Positions 1 through 8,729 of a DNA stretch of 64,000 nucleotides are shown here, one piece after another. The stretch is taken from positions 101,483-165,482 of the forward strand of contig DCWA01000034.1 in assembly GCA_002327445.1 (NCBI GenBank). The letters are read 5' to 3'. Below the pieces are notes generated by a model. That model had not been told where the DNA came from and made no database searches. It saw nothing but the letters and a program-made list of their open reading frames with translations. The translations under genes and the position numbers were made by a program. How positions within the stretch are numbered: position 1 is the stretch's first letter; the number at the start of each line of letters is the position of its first letter. Origin of the DNA: Desulfobacteraceae bacterium UBA2174. GTDB taxonomy: Bacteria > Desulfobacterota > Desulfobacteria > Desulfobacterales > UBA2174.

Positions 1-64
1 CGCGACGCTTCCAACCCCACCTCTTGATCGACAGCCGGCCCGAACGGGCCGCGGGAACAGACCC

Positions 65-1426
65 ATGACGACATCCTACAGCGAGGCCTCTCCGGAGCCG
101 GGCGATCGCGTTCTGCCCCTCTTTACCGACCTGTACGAGTTGACCATGGCCGCCGGCTACCTGGCCCACGGGGTCACCGGCACGGCGACCTTTTCCGTCT
201 ATATCCGCGGGGCGGGGCTGCCCCGGGGTTTTTTAGTGGCCGCCGGGCTGGCGCCGGCGCTGGCCGAACTGGAGGATTTTCGCTTTCGCCGCGCCGACAT
301 CAACTACCTGGAACAAACCGGCATCTTTCCGCGAGCCTTCCTGGATCGTCTGCCCCAGGTCCGCTTCACCGGAACGGTGCGGGCAATGCCCGAGGGGACG
401 ATCTTTTTTCCCGATGAGCCGCTGCTGGAGGTCACCGCGCCCATATTGGAGGCCCAGCTCCTGGAGACCTTCGTGCTCAACGCCGTCGGACTCCAGACCA
501 TGCTGGCCAGCAAGGCGGCACGCTGCATGCTGGTCGCTGGCGGCCGGCCCCTGGTGGATTTCGCCCTGCGGCGCACCCAGGGCCAGGATGCCGGCATGGC
601 CTTCGCCCGGGCCTGCCACATCGTGGGATTCGCCGCCACCAGCAACGTGAGGGCCGGCCGGGCTTACGGGATTCCCGTGTCCGGGACCATGGCCCATTCC
701 TTTGTCACCGCCTTCGCCGACGAGGAGGCCGCCTTCCGCGCCTATGCCGAGGTGTTTCCCGACAGCTCGGTCTTTCTTATCGATACCTACGACACCGTGT
801 CCGGAGCGCGTATCGCCGCCCGGGTGGGAAAGGATATGGCCGCCCGGGGCTACCGGCTTCAGGGGGTGCGACTGGACAGCGGCGACATGGTTGCCTTGAG
901 CCGGCAGGTGCGCGCCATCCTCGACGAAGCGGGGTTGCCCGAGGTCAAGATCTTCGCCAGCAGCGGTTTCGACGAATTCAAGATCGCCGATGCGCTGGCC
1001 GCCGGAGCCACCATCGATGCCTTCGGCGTGGGGACCAAGGCCGGGGTGTCGGCGGACATGCCGTTCCTGGACATCGTCTACAAGATGGTGGTCTTCCAGG
1101 GCCGACCCATCCACAAGCGCTCGCCGGGCAAGGAGACCCTGGGGGGAGAAAAGCAGGTGTTCCGGCGCACCGACGGCGACGGCCGTTTCGCGGGAGACAT
1201 CCTCGGCACCGCCGATGAGCACGTCGAAGGCGCTCAGCCGTTGCTGGAGGCGGTGATGACCGACGGCCGGATTTGCACCCCGTCACCGTCCCTGGAAGCG
1301 ATCCGCCAGCACTGCCGGCGCCAGTTGGCCGGCCTGGATGAGGGATACCGGCGGATCCGCTCCCCGGCCGCCTACCCGGTGCAGGTCAGCGAGCGGCTCC
1401 GGGCCTTGCAGCAGGGGCTTCCCTGA
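65..1426 (+). CDS. pncB: Nicotinate phosphoribosyltransferase
   Basis: Cytosolic NAD salvage enzyme (453 aa). The family converts nicotinate, PRPP and ATP to nicotinate mononucleotide. The N-terminus carries the family signature LFTDLYELTMAAGY (19-32). The segment SGTMAHSF holds His211, which matches the histidine phosphorylated during catalysis. RLDSGD and the SSGFDE segment are further phosphoribosyltransferase-fold motifs. Length is normal for the bacterial/plant-like NAPRTase branch. The start is the first ATG, but no strong Shine-Dalgarno is visible. The gene converges on livF with only 9 nt between the stops, and there is no room for a classic terminator. Confidence 0.93.
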   Translation: MTTSYSEASPEPGDRVLPLFTDLYELTMAAGYLAHGVTGTATFSVYIRGAGLPRGFLVAAGLAPALAELEDFRFRRADINYLEQTGIFPRAFLDRLPQVRFTGTVRAMPEGTIFFPDEPLLEVTAPILEAQLLETFVLNAVGLQTMLASKAARCMLVAGGRPLVDFALRRTQGQDAGMAFARACHIVGFAATSNVRAGRAYGIPVSGTMAHSFVTAFADEEAAFRAYAEVFPDSSVFLIDTYDTVSGARIAARVGKDMAARGYRLQGVRLDSGDMVALSRQVRAILDEAGLPEVKIFASSGFDEFKIADALAAGATIDAFGVGTKAGVSADMPFLDIVYKMVVFQGRPIHKRSPGKETLGGEKQVFRRTDGDGRFAGDILGTADEHVEGAQPLLEAVMTDGRICTPSPSLEAIRQHCRRQLAGLDEGYRRIRSPAAYPVQVSERLRALQQGLP

Positions 1427-1435
1427 GCCTGCCGA

Positions 1436-2143
1436 TCAAATTCCCAAGTAGGCTTTTTTCACGTCTTCGTTGACCAGGAGGTTGGCGGCCGTGTCGGTGA
1501 GGGTGATGCGGCCGGTCTCCATCACGTAGCCGCGGTGGGCGACCTGGAGGGCCATGTTGGCGTTCTGCTCCACCAAAAAGATCGTGGTGTTGTTTTCCTG
1601 GTTGATCTTGGTAATGATTTCGAAGATTTGCTTGACCACCAGGGGCGCCAGGCCCAGGGACGGCTCGTCGAGCAGCAGCAGCCGGGGGCGGGCCATGAGG
1701 GCGCGGCTGATGGCCAGCATCTGCTGCTCGCCGCCGGAGAGGGTGCCGCCGGCCTGGTGGCGGCGCTTGGCCAGGATGGGAAACAGGTCGTAGATGTAGT
1801 CGAGATCCTGATCGATGGCGGCCTTGTCCTTGCGCAGGAAGGCGCCCATATCGAGATTTTCGGCCACGGTGAGGTAGGGAAAGATGCGGCGACCTTCCGG
1901 TACCTGCACGATCCCCAGCGCCACGATGCGGTTGGTGGGCAGGTCCTGGATCTCGCGGCCTTCGAAGACGATGCGGCCGGTGCGGGGGGGCACGACCCCG
2001 CAGATGCTCATCAAGGCGGTGGACTTGCCGGCGCCGTTGGCCCCGATGAGGCAGATGATCTCACCGGCGCCGATCTCGATGCTGATCCCTTTCAGGGCCT
2101 GGATGTTGCCGTAGTAGGTCTTTATGTCGTCGATCTGCAGCAT
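1436..2143 (-). CDS. livF: Branched-chain amino acid ABC transporter, ATP-binding protein LivF
   Basis: Second ATPase of the high-affinity branched-chain amino acid importer, acting on the cytoplasmic face. Walker A GANGAGKS is at 34-41, signature LSGGEQQ at 135-141 and Walker B LLLLDEPS at 155-162. VEQN near 191 is the LivF-type switch region (VEHD/VEQN). The 235 aa length is typical. It is the last gene of livKHMGF, 21 nt behind livG. Polar amino acids, urea or aromatic substrates are also known for this family, so the exact substrate is not proven. Confidence 0.93.
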   Translation of the reverse strand: MLQIDDIKTYYGNIQALKGISIEIGAGEIICLIGANGAGKSTALMSICGVVPPRTGRIVFEGREIQDLPTNRIVALGIVQVPEGRRIFPYLTVAENLDMGAFLRKDKAAIDQDLDYIYDLFPILAKRRHQAGGTLSGGEQQMLAISRALMARPRLLLLDEPSLGLAPLVVKQIFEIITKINQENNTTIFLVEQNANMALQVAHRGYVMETGRITLTDTAANLLVNEDVKKAYLGI

Positions 2144-2164
2144 GCGTCTTTCGCCAAATTCTTC

Positions 2165-2962
2165 TCAGGCCACGTATTCTTCGCCCAGGTAGGCCTTGAT
2201 GACCACCGGGTCGTTCTTGATCCGCCCCGGGGCGCCCTCCGCGATTTTCCGGCCGTAATCCATTACGTAGATGCGGTCCGAGAGGCTCATCACCAGCTTC
2301 ATGTCGTGTTCGATGAGCAGGATCGAGACGTTTTCGGTTTCCCGCAGGCGCAGAATCAGCTGGTCCAGCTCATGGGTTTCATGGGGGTTCATGCCGGCCG
2401 CCGGTTCGTCCAGCAGCAGCAGAAACGGCTCGGTGGCCAGGGCACGAGCGATTTCCAGGCGCCGCTGGGCCCCGTAGGGCAGGTTCTTGGCCAAGTCGTT
2501 GACGAAGCTTTCCAGGCCGATCTTTTCCAGGATCCGGTAGCTGTCCATCGCCGCTTGGCGCTCCTCGCTGACCGTATGCGGCGGCCGGAACACCGCCCCT
2601 GCAATCCCGGATCGCAGCCGGCAGTGACGACCGATCATCACGTTTTCCAGCACGGTCATCTGCTGGAAGAGGCGGATATTCTGGAAAGTGCGCGCCAGCC
2701 CGAGTTCGGTGACCCGGTTGGGCTTCAGGCCGTTGATGCGCTTGGACCCACCGCCGGGGGGATGGATGTGGATGTCGCCTTCGGTGGGTGTGTAGAGGCC
2801 GGTGATGCAGTTGAAAAAGGTGGTCTTGCCCGCGCCGTTGGGGCCGATGAGGGCCACGATTTCGCCGCGGTGGATCATCAGATCGAGGCGATCCACGGCC
2901 CGCAGACCGCCAAAATCCATGCTCATGCCATCGACTTCGAGAATCGGTTCCGTCGGTGTCAA
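2165..2962 (-). CDS. livG: Branched-chain amino acid ABC transporter, ATP-binding protein LivG
   Basis: First ATPase of the Liv importer (265 aa). Walker A GPNGAGKTT lies near residues 40-48. The degenerate LivG signature LPYGAQRRLEIARAL and Walker B LLLLDEPAAGMNP follow, with the switch motif LLIEHD. LivG proteins characteristically have YGxQRRLE in place of LSGGQ, which separates this gene from livF. It starts one base downstream of the livM stop region, so translational coupling is likely. Confidence 0.93.
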   Translation of the reverse strand: MTPTEPILEVDGMSMDFGGLRAVDRLDLMIHRGEIVALIGPNGAGKTTFFNCITGLYTPTEGDIHIHPPGGGSKRINGLKPNRVTELGLARTFQNIRLFQQMTVLENVMIGRHCRLRSGIAGAVFRPPHTVSEERQAAMDSYRILEKIGLESFVNDLAKNLPYGAQRRLEIARALATEPFLLLLDEPAAGMNPHETHELDQLILRLRETENVSILLIEHDMKLVMSLSDRIYVMDYGRKIAEGAPGRIKNDPVVIKAYLGEEYVA

Positions 2963-2963
2963 T

Positions 2964-4184
2964 CTACTTGTCCCCGCTGTCAGGGCCTTCGAACTGGTAG
3001 GTGCGGCGCACGTTGCTGACGATTCCGCCCGGCCGGAAGACCATCATCAGTACCAGAACGACGCCGAAGGTCAGGATGCGGTATTCGGCGAAGGCCCGCA
3101 GGTACTCGGGCAGCAGCACGAGCACCAGGGCTCCGAGCACGACGCCGGTGATGGAGCCCATGCCGCCGAGGACCACGATGCACAGGATGTTGATGGATTC
3201 CCAGATGGTGAAGCTGGCCGGGTTGATGAACGTGGTCTTGGCGGCGAAAATCACCCCGGCCAGGCCGGCCCACGTGGCCCCGAGGGCGAAGGCGGTGAGC
3301 TTGGTGCGGGTCTTGTCCACTCCCATGGCCTGGCAGGCGATCTCGTCCTCGCGCAGGGCGAGCCAGGCTCGGCCGATGCGTGAATTCTGCAGGCGGTTGA
3401 CCATGAAGATGGTAAAGACCGCCAGGGCCACCACGATGAAGTAGATGTAGCGGGCATGGGCCTCCAGGGAGAACGCGACGCCGAAGAGCCCCGGCCGGGG
3501 AATGTTGGAAATGCCGCTGGGGCCGAAGGAGAACTCGTTCCAGTTCTCCAGGACGAGGCGGATGATTTCACCGAATCCCAGGGTGACGATGGCCAGGTAG
3601 TCGCCCCGGAGCCGCAGCACGGGAAAGCCCAGCAGGATGCCGAAGCCGGCCCCGAGAGCCGCTCCAATGGGCAGGCAGACCCAGAAATTGAGCCCGAAAT
3701 GGTGGTTGAGCAGGGCGTAGGTGTAGGCGCCCACGGCGTAAAAGGCCACGTAGCCCAGGTCGAGAAGGCCGGCCACCCCCACCACGATGTTTAGCCCCAG
3801 GCCGAGCATGATGTACATGAAGGCCGTGGTCATGATGTTGACCTGGTACATCGAGACGAGGAAGGGGAACACCACCACCGCCACGGCCAACAAGGTGAGG
3901 GCCGGAAGAAAAATGCGGCGTTCCTGGCCGATGCGCTGGAAGATCGACAACCGGGGACCGGCGCCTTCCCGCTGGCGCCGGATGCCCTGCTCCTTGCGCC
4001 GGATCATGTAGCGCCAGACGAAGGAGAGCAGGAAACTGCCCGCGCCGATGGCGATCATGTTGTGCCAGCGCCACTCGACGACGTTCTCCACGGTGTTGAC
4101 CCGGATGACCATGATGGGAAAGGTCAGAAACATGAACCAGATCGACACGAGGACCGATTTTCGGATTTCAATCAGGGGCGTCAT
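2964..4184 (-). CDS. livM: Branched-chain amino acid ABC transporter, permease LivM
   Basis: Inner-membrane permease (406 aa from this start). The reading frame stays open upstream to 4874, but that part is the shadow of livH. The ATG at 4184 (MTPLIEIRKSV) lies 26 nt after the livH stop. Hydrophobic helices fill most of the chain. The loop with LRLRGDYLAIVTLGFGEI is the LivM signature, and LREDEIACQAMGVD is the coupling helix that contacts the ATPases. The N-terminal roughly 100 residues carry extra helices and a basic linker (RRKEQGIRRQREG), an extension also found in other LivM proteins. Confidence 0.92.
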   Translation of the reverse strand: MTPLIEIRKSVLVSIWFMFLTFPIMVIRVNTVENVVEWRWHNMIAIGAGSFLLSFVWRYMIRRKEQGIRRQREGAGPRLSIFQRIGQERRIFLPALTLLAVAVVVFPFLVSMYQVNIMTTAFMYIMLGLGLNIVVGVAGLLDLGYVAFYAVGAYTYALLNHHFGLNFWVCLPIGAALGAGFGILLGFPVLRLRGDYLAIVTLGFGEIIRLVLENWNEFSFGPSGISNIPRPGLFGVAFSLEAHARYIYFIVVALAVFTIFMVNRLQNSRIGRAWLALREDEIACQAMGVDKTRTKLTAFALGATWAGLAGVIFAAKTTFINPASFTIWESINILCIVVLGGMGSITGVVLGALVLVLLPEYLRAFAEYRILTFGVVLVLMMVFRPGGIVSNVRRTYQFEGPDSGDK

Positions 4185-4210
4185 TTTGGGATTCACCGTT
4201 TGCTTCCGGC

Positions 4211-5119
4211 CTATACCTTCTGGGTTTCGGAGCGGCCCAGGATTCCCGATGGCTTGAAGATCAGGATCACCACCAGGAAGATGAAGGCGAAGACGTCCTC
4301 GTAGTCGCTGGAGATGTAGCCGGTAAAGAAACTCTCCGTCCAGCCGAGGACCAGGGCTCCCACCACGGCCCCGGGCACGCTGCCGATGCCGCCGAGGACC
4401 GCGGCCACAAAGGCTTTGATGCCTGCGATGAAGCCGATGTAGAAGTTGATCTGCCCGATGTGCGAGGCGATGAGCACCGCGCCGAGGGCCGCGGTGGCCG
4501 ATCCGATGACAAAGGTCACGGAAATGACGCGGTTGACGTCCACCCCCGTCAGCATGGCCATTTCCCGGTCCTGGCTGGTGGCCCGCATCGCCTTGCCCAT
4601 GCGGGTGAACTTGATCAGCAGGTTCAGCAGGACCATCACCGTGGCGGTGACGCTGATGATCACGATCTCCTGGCTGCTGATGATGTGGGCATAGGGCTCC
4701 CAGAAGGCCAGGTCCGGCACGAGGCTGGGAAAGGGGAGGAAGTCGGAAGTCTGGGCGAGCAGCACGTAGTTCTGCAGAAACAGGGACATGCCGATGGCGC
4801 TGATCAGAACCGAGAGCCGCGGGGCACCCCGCAGCGGCTTGTAGGCGATCTTCTCCATCGTGAAGCCGTAGCACGAGGAATAGACCACCGCCGCCACCGA
4901 GGCCAGCACCAGCACGGCGAGGGTGGGAAAGCCGGCGAAGGTAAGGACGGTGGCGACGATCAGGCCGGTGAAGGCGCCGATCATGTAGATTTCGCCGTGG
5001 GCGAAATTGATCAGCTCGATGATCCCGTAGACCATCGTGTAGCCCAGGGCGATGAGCGCGTAGATACTGCCGCGGGTCAGGCCCCCGAGAAACAGTTCAG
5101 CGAAGTATTGAAGATCCAT
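4211..5119 (-). CDS. livH: Branched-chain amino acid ABC transporter, permease LivH
   Basis: Inner-membrane permease of the Liv importer (302 aa), partner of LivM. GLTRGSIYALIALGYTMVYG and NFAHGEIYMIGAF near the N-terminus are hallmark LivH motifs. MRATSQDREMAMLTGVDV is the cytoplasmic coupling helix. About eight membrane segments can be seen. It lies behind livK across a 127-nt gap that contains an attenuator-like hairpin, which probably lowers permease expression relative to the binding protein. Confidence 0.93.
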   Translation of the reverse strand: MDLQYFAELFLGGLTRGSIYALIALGYTMVYGIIELINFAHGEIYMIGAFTGLIVATVLTFAGFPTLAVLVLASVAAVVYSSCYGFTMEKIAYKPLRGAPRLSVLISAIGMSLFLQNYVLLAQTSDFLPFPSLVPDLAFWEPYAHIISSQEIVIISVTATVMVLLNLLIKFTRMGKAMRATSQDREMAMLTGVDVNRVISVTFVIGSATAALGAVLIASHIGQINFYIGFIAGIKAFVAAVLGGIGSVPGAVVGALVLGWTESFFTGYISSDYEDVFAFIFLVVILIFKPSGILGRSETQKV

Positions 5120-5176
5120 CGGCCTTGGTCAGGGCTTCACCCCGCGCGAGCGCCGGCGGGCCGGGCGGGGCGGCTC

Positions 5177-5225
5177 AAAAAAACCAGGGGGGGGATCCGC
5201 CGGCGGCGGTGTCCCTTCCCCCTGG
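5177..5225 (-). terminator. Attenuator-type terminator between livK and livH
   Basis: Read on the minus strand, an 8-bp perfect stem (CCAGGGGG with CCCCCTGG, forward 5218-5225 and 5184-5191) encloses a GC-rich arm and is followed at once by seven U residues (forward A-run 5177-5183). This has the form of an intrinsic terminator inside the operon. It would allow abundant binding protein and less permease/ATPase. The loop is long, so termination may be partial. Confidence 0.55.
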
Positions 5226-5246
5226 AGATGAACGAATCCGGCGTTA

Positions 5247-6365
5247 TTACTGGATTTCGACGTAGGCGCCCTTTTTCACTTGGTACACCGAGAAGCCGAC
5301 ACCGATGGCGTCGCCGCGCTCGTCGAACTTGATCTGCCCCAGGGGGGTATCCACCAGATGGGTGCGCAGCGCCTTGACGAGCGCATTGTGGTCGTCGGTG
5401 CCGCCGGCCTTTTCAACCGCGTTGAGCAGGGCCTGGGCCGCCGCATAGGCGTTGAGGAAGAAGGCGCCCGGCTCGGCGCCGTAAGCGTCCTGGTGCGCCT
5501 TGTTGGCGGCGATGGCCAGAGGATTCTTGGAGACGTCCCTGGGGCCGGTGGCGTAGACGCCCTCGGCGTATTCCCCGGCCACCTTGATGAAGGTGTCGTC
5601 CTTGACGCCGTCATCGGAGATGAAGACGGTGTCCATGCGCTTCTTGCGCATCTGGGTGACGATCTTGGACGCTTCCGGGTGGTAGCCGCCGAAGATCACC
5701 GCTTCGGCGCCGGACCGCTTGATTTTTTGCACCACGGCCGAGTAGTCCACCGCGCCGGGGGTGATGCCTTCATACAGCACGACCCGGGCCCGTTTGTCCG
5801 CCTCGAGGAATTTTTTGGCGAATTCCGCCAGCCCCTTGCCGTAGTCGCCCTTGTCGTGGAGAACGGCGATTTTTGTCAGCTTGAGGGTGTCCAGGGCGAA
5901 ATCGACTTCCAGGCGGGCCTGGGCGTCGTCGGAGGCGATGGTGCGGAAAAAGTAGGGATATTCACCGCTCTGGGTCAGCTCGGGGTTGGTGGCCGAAGGC
6001 GACATGGCGATGACGTTGGCCTTGTTGTAGATGCTCAGGGCAGCCTTGGTGGCGCCGCTGCAGATGTGGCCCAGCACGATGCGCACCCCCTGGTCGACGA
6101 GCTTGGTGGCGGTGTTGGTGGCCACCTCGGGCTTGCACACGTCATCCTCGACCACCAGTTCGACCTGCTTGCCGAGGATGCCGCCCTTGGCATTGATGTC
6201 CTTGACCACCAGTTCGGCGGCCTTGACGGTGGGCAGGCCGTAGGAGGCCAGGTCGCCCGAGTGGGCGCCACCCACACCGAGTTTGATGGTATCGGCGGCG
6301 ATGCCGGTACCGGCGAACACCGCGGCCAGGGCCACAACGGCGGTTAAGCACACAAAACGCTTCAT
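5247..6365 (-). CDS. livK: Branched-chain amino acid ABC transporter, periplasmic binding protein
   Basis: Periplasmic substrate-binding protein (372 aa). The frame is open to 6455, but the ATG at 6365 has a GGAGGA ribosome-binding site 8 nt upstream and begins a clear Sec signal peptide (MKRFVCLTAVVALAAVFAG, cleavage probably after GIAA). The mature chain begins DTIKLGVGGAHSGDLASYG, the type I periplasmic-binding fold of the Leu/Ile/Val family. Two cysteines (VCKPEV, GHICSG) resemble the family disulfide positions. It is promoter-proximal in livKHMGF. Confidence 0.93.
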   Translation of the reverse strand: MKRFVCLTAVVALAAVFAGTGIAADTIKLGVGGAHSGDLASYGLPTVKAAELVVKDINAKGGILGKQVELVVEDDVCKPEVATNTATKLVDQGVRIVLGHICSGATKAALSIYNKANVIAMSPSATNPELTQSGEYPYFFRTIASDDAQARLEVDFALDTLKLTKIAVLHDKGDYGKGLAEFAKKFLEADKRARVVLYEGITPGAVDYSAVVQKIKRSGAEAVIFGGYHPEASKIVTQMRKKRMDTVFISDDGVKDDTFIKVAGEYAEGVYATGPRDVSKNPLAIAANKAHQDAYGAEPGAFFLNAYAAAQALLNAVEKAGGTDDHNALVKALRTHLVDTPLGQIKFDERGDAIGVGFSVYQVKKGAYVEIQ

Positions 6366-6515
6366 GACCAGTTCCTCCGTGCTATTGTTTTGGGGTTTGA
6401 ATTCTTTCGTCCCGTTTTTGCAGCATGGGTGGTCGCCGAGGCGGCGGGGTCGCACAGCGGTGTCGACTGCGACGGCAACTGTCCGACCAAAGACGGGATT
6501 TATCGATTCCCGGCG

Positions 6516-6544
6516 TATATAAACGGTTTAGAAGGCGTCGTCAA
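6516..6544 (-). promoter_or_regulatory. Sigma70-type promoter for livKHMGF
   Basis: Minus strand: -35 TTGACG (forward 6539-6544), a 17-nt spacer and -10 TATATA (forward 6516-6521). The predicted start lies near 6509, giving a leader of about 145 nt before livK. The rest of the 342-nt livK-nadK gap shows no other clear element. Confidence 0.6.
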
Positions 6545-6707
6545 GGCGTAAACCGGCCGGAAAAAAATGTTGCCGCCGCCGTTCAATCCCGATAGCATGC
6601 CTGGCAGTTGACCGCGCGTTGCGCACAGGCGGTGGGGGGCGCCGGCTACCCGGGCGGCGCCTTTGCCGCCAGGAACCTTCGAAGGGCCTGAATTGGCACA
6701 GGAACAG

Positions 6708-7559
6708 ATGAAAATCGGGCTCGTTGTCAAGGCGGAGCCGCTGGCTCAGCGCAAGGCCGAGGAGATGGCGGCCCTGTTGGCGCAGCGGGAAGTAACGGTG
6801 GTCCGCCATCCGGTTTCCCATCCGGACCGGCGCTGGCGCGGGAAAACGGGGCCGAGCGCCCCGGCGGATCTCGCCTTCGTGCTCGTACTCGGGGGCGACG
6901 GCACGTTTCTCAGCGCGGGGCGGTGGATCGGCGATCAGCCGATTCCGATCCTGGGCGTCAAGTTCGGCGAGGTCGGCTTCCTGGCCGCGGTGTCCGAAGA
7001 ACAGATGGGCGCGGTGGTGCAGGATCTGCTCACCCACGGCTTTGCCACCAGCGCGCGGATGCGGTTGCAGGTGGAGGTGGTCCGCGAGGGGCAACCGGTG
7101 GCCCGGGAAACGGTGCTCAACGACCTGGTGATCAACAAGGGCGCCCTGGCGCGCCTGGCCTCCATCGACACCTTCATCGACGGCCATTACCTCACCACCT
7201 ACCGGGCCGACGGCCTCATCGTGGCCACCCCCACCGGGTCCACCGCCTATTCGCTGGCGGCGGGGGGGCCGGTGCTGCACCCCCAGGTGCCGGGCATCAT
7301 CCTGACGCCCATCTGCCCGTTCACCTTGACCAACCGCCCGTTGATCGTGCCGGACAACGCCGCCATCGAGATCCGTCTGACCAAGGAGGCCAGCGATATC
7401 GCCCTGACCTTCGACGGCCAGGTGGGGCTGGCCATCGACGCCCGCGACCGGATCCGGGTGCGCCAGAGCCCCCAGCCGCTCCAGATGATCGAGATCCCCG
7501 GCCGCCAGTATTTCGACGTCCTCAAGACCAAGCTGCGCTGGAGCGGCGGGCGGGTCTGA
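6708..7559 (+). CDS. nadK: NAD kinase
   Basis: Cytosolic ATP- or polyphosphate-dependent NAD kinase making NADP (283 aa). The longest frame starts at 6663, but the ATG at 6708 (MKIGLVVK) has an AGGA ribosome-binding site and matches the family N-terminus. The catalytic GGDGT motif is at 62-66. The NE/D-type motif LNDLVINKG and the glycine-rich ATPTGSTAYSLAAGGP complete the active site. Its stop codon abuts the metK stop on the other strand (TGATCA, 7557-7562), so the two genes converge with no gap. Confidence 0.95.
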   Translation: MKIGLVVKAEPLAQRKAEEMAALLAQREVTVVRHPVSHPDRRWRGKTGPSAPADLAFVLVLGGDGTFLSAGRWIGDQPIPILGVKFGEVGFLAAVSEEQMGAVVQDLLTHGFATSARMRLQVEVVREGQPVARETVLNDLVINKGALARLASIDTFIDGHYLTTYRADGLIVATPTGSTAYSLAAGGPVLHPQVPGIILTPICPFTLTNRPLIVPDNAAIEIRLTKEASDIALTFDGQVGLAIDARDRIRVRQSPQPLQMIEIPGRQYFDVLKTKLRWSGGRV

Positions 7560-8729
7560 TCAGATTCCGGCCTTTTCCCGGATGATGTCCACCATGTTGG
7601 TGTGTTCCCAGGTGAACTCGGGTTCGGTGCGGCCGAAATGACCGTAGGCGGCCGATTTCAGGTAGATCGGCCGCAGCAGGTCGAGGTACTCGATGATCGC
7701 GCCCGGTCTCAGGTCCCAGACCTCGCGGATGATTTCCGTGACCCGCTGCTTGGGCACCACGCCGGAGCCCATCAGATCGATCATGATCGATACCGGTTCT
7801 GCCACGCCGATGGCGTAGGCGATCTGGACCTCGCATTTTTTGGCCAGTCCAGCGGCCACGATGTTCTTGGCCACGTGGCGGGCCATGTAGGAGGCGCTGC
7901 GATCCACCTTGCTCGGATCCTTGCCGGAGAAGCAGCCGCCGCCGTGACTCCCCTGACCGCCGTAGGTGTCCACGATGATCTTGCGCCCGGTGAGCCCGCA
8001 GTCGCCCATCGGCCCGCCCACCACGAACCGGCCGGTGGGATTGATGAAGTAGCGGGTGTCGCCGTCGATCATGTTGCGGGGGATCACCTTCTTGATCACT
8101 TCCTCGATGATCGCCTCGCGCAGCTCGTCGTGGGTGACATCCGGCTTGTGCTGGGCGGAGACCACCACCGTGTCCACCCGCCGGGGCGCGCCATTTTCAT
8201 ACTGGATGGTCACCTGGCTCTTGCCGTCGGGGCGCAGAAAGTCGAGGGCGCCGTTCTTGCGTACCTCGGCCAGGCGACGGGTGAGCTTGTGGGCGAACAT
8301 GATGGGCATGGGCATCAGCTCGGGGGTCTCGTCGGTGGCGAAACCGAACATCAGCCCCTGGTCGCCGGCACCCTGCTCCAGGATGGCGGTCTTGCTGCGG
8401 TTGACCCCCCGGGCGATGTCCGGGGACTGATGGTCGATGCTGGTGATCACGGCGCAGGTCTTCCAGTCGAACCCCATCTGCGAGGAGTTGTAGCCGATGT
8501 CGCGGATCGTGTCGCGGACGATCTGGGGCATTTCGACGTAGCATTCCGTGGTGATTTCACCGGCGATAAAGGCGATGCCGGTGGTGACCAGAGTCTCGCA
8601 GGCCACGCGGCAGTGCTTGTCCTGGGCCATGATGGCGTCGAGGATGGCGTCGGAAATCTGGTCGGCCACCTTGTCCGGATGGCCCTCGGTGACGGATTCG
8701 GAGGTGAAGAAGAACTGCTCGTCGTTCAT
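7560..8729 (-). CDS. metK: S-adenosylmethionine synthase
   Basis: Makes S-adenosylmethionine from methionine and ATP (389 aa). The frame is open to 8876, but the ATG at 8729 has an AAGGAGA ribosome-binding site and begins MNDEQFFFTSESVTEGHPDK, the canonical N-terminus. Motifs GAGDQGLMFGFA and the phosphate loop ending FSGKDPSKVDRS are intact. The loop reads GGGCFSGKD, with Cys where most family members have Ala. The ATG overlaps the panC stop (ATGA, 8726-8729), so panC and metK are probably coupled. Confidence 0.95.
   Translation of the reverse strand: MNDEQFFFTSESVTEGHPDKVADQISDAILDAIMAQDKHCRVACETLVTTGIAFIAGEITTECYVEMPQIVRDTIRDIGYNSSQMGFDWKTCAVITSIDHQSPDIARGVNRSKTAILEQGAGDQGLMFGFATDETPELMPMPIMFAHKLTRRLAEVRKNGALDFLRPDGKSQVTIQYENGAPRRVDTVVVSAQHKPDVTHDELREAIIEEVIKKVIPRNMIDGDTRYFINPTGRFVVGGPMGDCGLTGRKIIVDTYGGQGSHGGGCFSGKDPSKVDRSASYMARHVAKNIVAAGLAKKCEVQIAYAIGVAEPVSIMIDLMGSGVVPKQRVTEIIREVWDLRPGAIIEYLDLLRPIYLKSAAYGHFGRTEPEFTWEHTNMVDIIREKAGI

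Noticed and set aside
1535..3019. 494-codon plus-strand frame across livF/livG
   Set aside because: It spans two real genes on the other strand; no motif or start signal.
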